DNA of 64,000 nucleotides from Prorocentrum cordatum (lineage: Eukaryota > Sar > Dinophyceae > Prorocentrales > Prorocentraceae). Positions 63,265 through 64,000 of the stretch are shown piece by piece. The stretch covers positions 47,501-111,500 of the forward strand of contig CAUYUJ010020756.1 in assembly GCA_963575745.1 (NCBI GenBank), read 5' to 3'. The translations under genes and the position numbers were made by a program. The number at the start of each line of letters is the position of its first letter. Positions within the stretch are counted from its first letter, which is position 1. The notes under the pieces are model-generated. The model searched no databases. It was given only the letters and a program-made list of their open reading frames with translations, and was not told the DNA's origin.

Positions 63265-64000
63265 CTAGTCGGGGGAGGAGGTGGAAGGCAAGGAGGAAGC
63301 AGAGCGGAACGGGACGGAGGCGGAGGGCGGGCAGGATCGCACGCAGTGGTGGGTGGCGAGGATGTGCCACCACTGTAACGCCCGCGCCCAGTGCAAGTGA
63401 AAAAGCGCCTCGCTGACGAGCTGCGCATTGTGTTGGGTACTACCTCTGGATCCGTCTAGCCAGCGCACTTGTGCTCAGCACTTTGGAGCTCCAAGTGGTC
63501 GCAAACCTTGACGGGGGAGCGCGACGAGGAAAAGGTAAGATGGGGGTGAACAGTTGCTGCGGGATTCGTGTTACGCAGGCGGCGACGGGGAAGCTATCTG
63601 CTGGGAAATCGTCGGGCGTTGGCAGAACTGGGTTTAGTGGGACCTGGTTTAGTGATGTGTACTGGGGGACGCCCCCCGCCACGTTCCATTCATGGCAACT
63701 GCCGTCACACGAATAAAACCCAGCTGCGGCAGACCTGGTTTTGGGATTCTGGCCAATGTAGTGGCCCCAAGGCCTTACCACTGACCAGGTCCCCTTACCT
63801 GGGGTCCCGGCTAGATCCGAAATCGGCCCGCGCGGGAACGGTGACGCAGGGCGCCTCTGCCGGCCTTCGCTCCCGTCCATCGTTTGCTTCGAATCATTCC
63901 TTCCTCCCCCCACCCATTGGCATGCGCGCGAAAGCCCGGCATCTCTGACGTGTGCAGTGCTGGATCGCACGCAGTTTGGGTGACAGAGACACGCCGCTTC
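63265..64000. other. Non-coding stretch to the window end
   Basis: Short open frames only. CACTGTAACGCCCGCGCC and GGGACCTGGTTTAGTG-type words are unique here. Nothing recognised. Confidence 0.5.

Overview
The window looks like nuclear DNA of a dinoflagellate, most likely a GC-rich core dinoflagellate of the Prorocentrum type; the genus is an inference. Three things point there. (1) A 22-nt match with one mismatch to the dinoflagellate spliced leader (DinoSL) lies at 46587-46608 on the minus strand, followed by an older, more decayed copy. (2) There are several degraded non-LTR retrotransposons (LINEs), including types with the C-terminal zinc-finger-like tails I associate with dinoflagellate copies. 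(3) Gene density is very low, with abundant micro- and minisatellites, hairpin-forming repeats and C-rich intron-like stretches. I see no rRNA, no convincing tRNA gene, no CRISPR array and no intact host gene.

Layout. 1.2-6.3 kb: LINE-1 (+), with ORF1, endonuclease and reverse transcriptase, broken by stops and a frameshift. 6.2-10.3 kb: hairpins, a long (CTC)n tract, and a composite repeat made of a tRNA-like head plus a 41-bp tandem tail. 10.3-11.35 kb: a 5'-truncated LINE fragment (-) embedded in a (CAT)n microsatellite. 11.4-17 kb: dispersed repeats, little else. 17.1-24.2 kb: pieces of one or two unrecognised spliced protein genes on the minus strand, with frame breaks and C-rich intron-like gaps. 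24.4-31.4 kb: mostly non-coding, with a 1.5-kb terminal-inverted-repeat element at 27.7-29.2 kb. 31.7-35.0 kb: two abutting satellites, the second a chain of GC hairpins. 36.7-41.8 kb: LINE-3 (-), heavily decayed. 42.2-46.6 kb: LINE-2 (-), apparently full length, with the DinoSL relics at its 5' end. 47.3-51.0 kb: LINE-4 (+), interrupted by two different hairpin/TIR elements, one of them inside the catalytic YxDD codons. 51-64 kb: triplet microsatellites including 1.35 kb of (CCA)n, small TIR elements, degenerate CCAAGAGGC-type repeats, a 900-bp inverted repeat and another copy of the composite 41-bp repeat.

How it fits together. The window is a graveyard of retrotransposons and short non-autonomous elements nested in one another. 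The LINEs are the only plausible source of reverse transcriptase, and the spliced-leader relics suggest that at least LINE-2 passed through a trans-spliced mRNA before integration. Many coding breaks are single-base frame changes, often near homopolymers, so part of the apparent decay could be assembly error.
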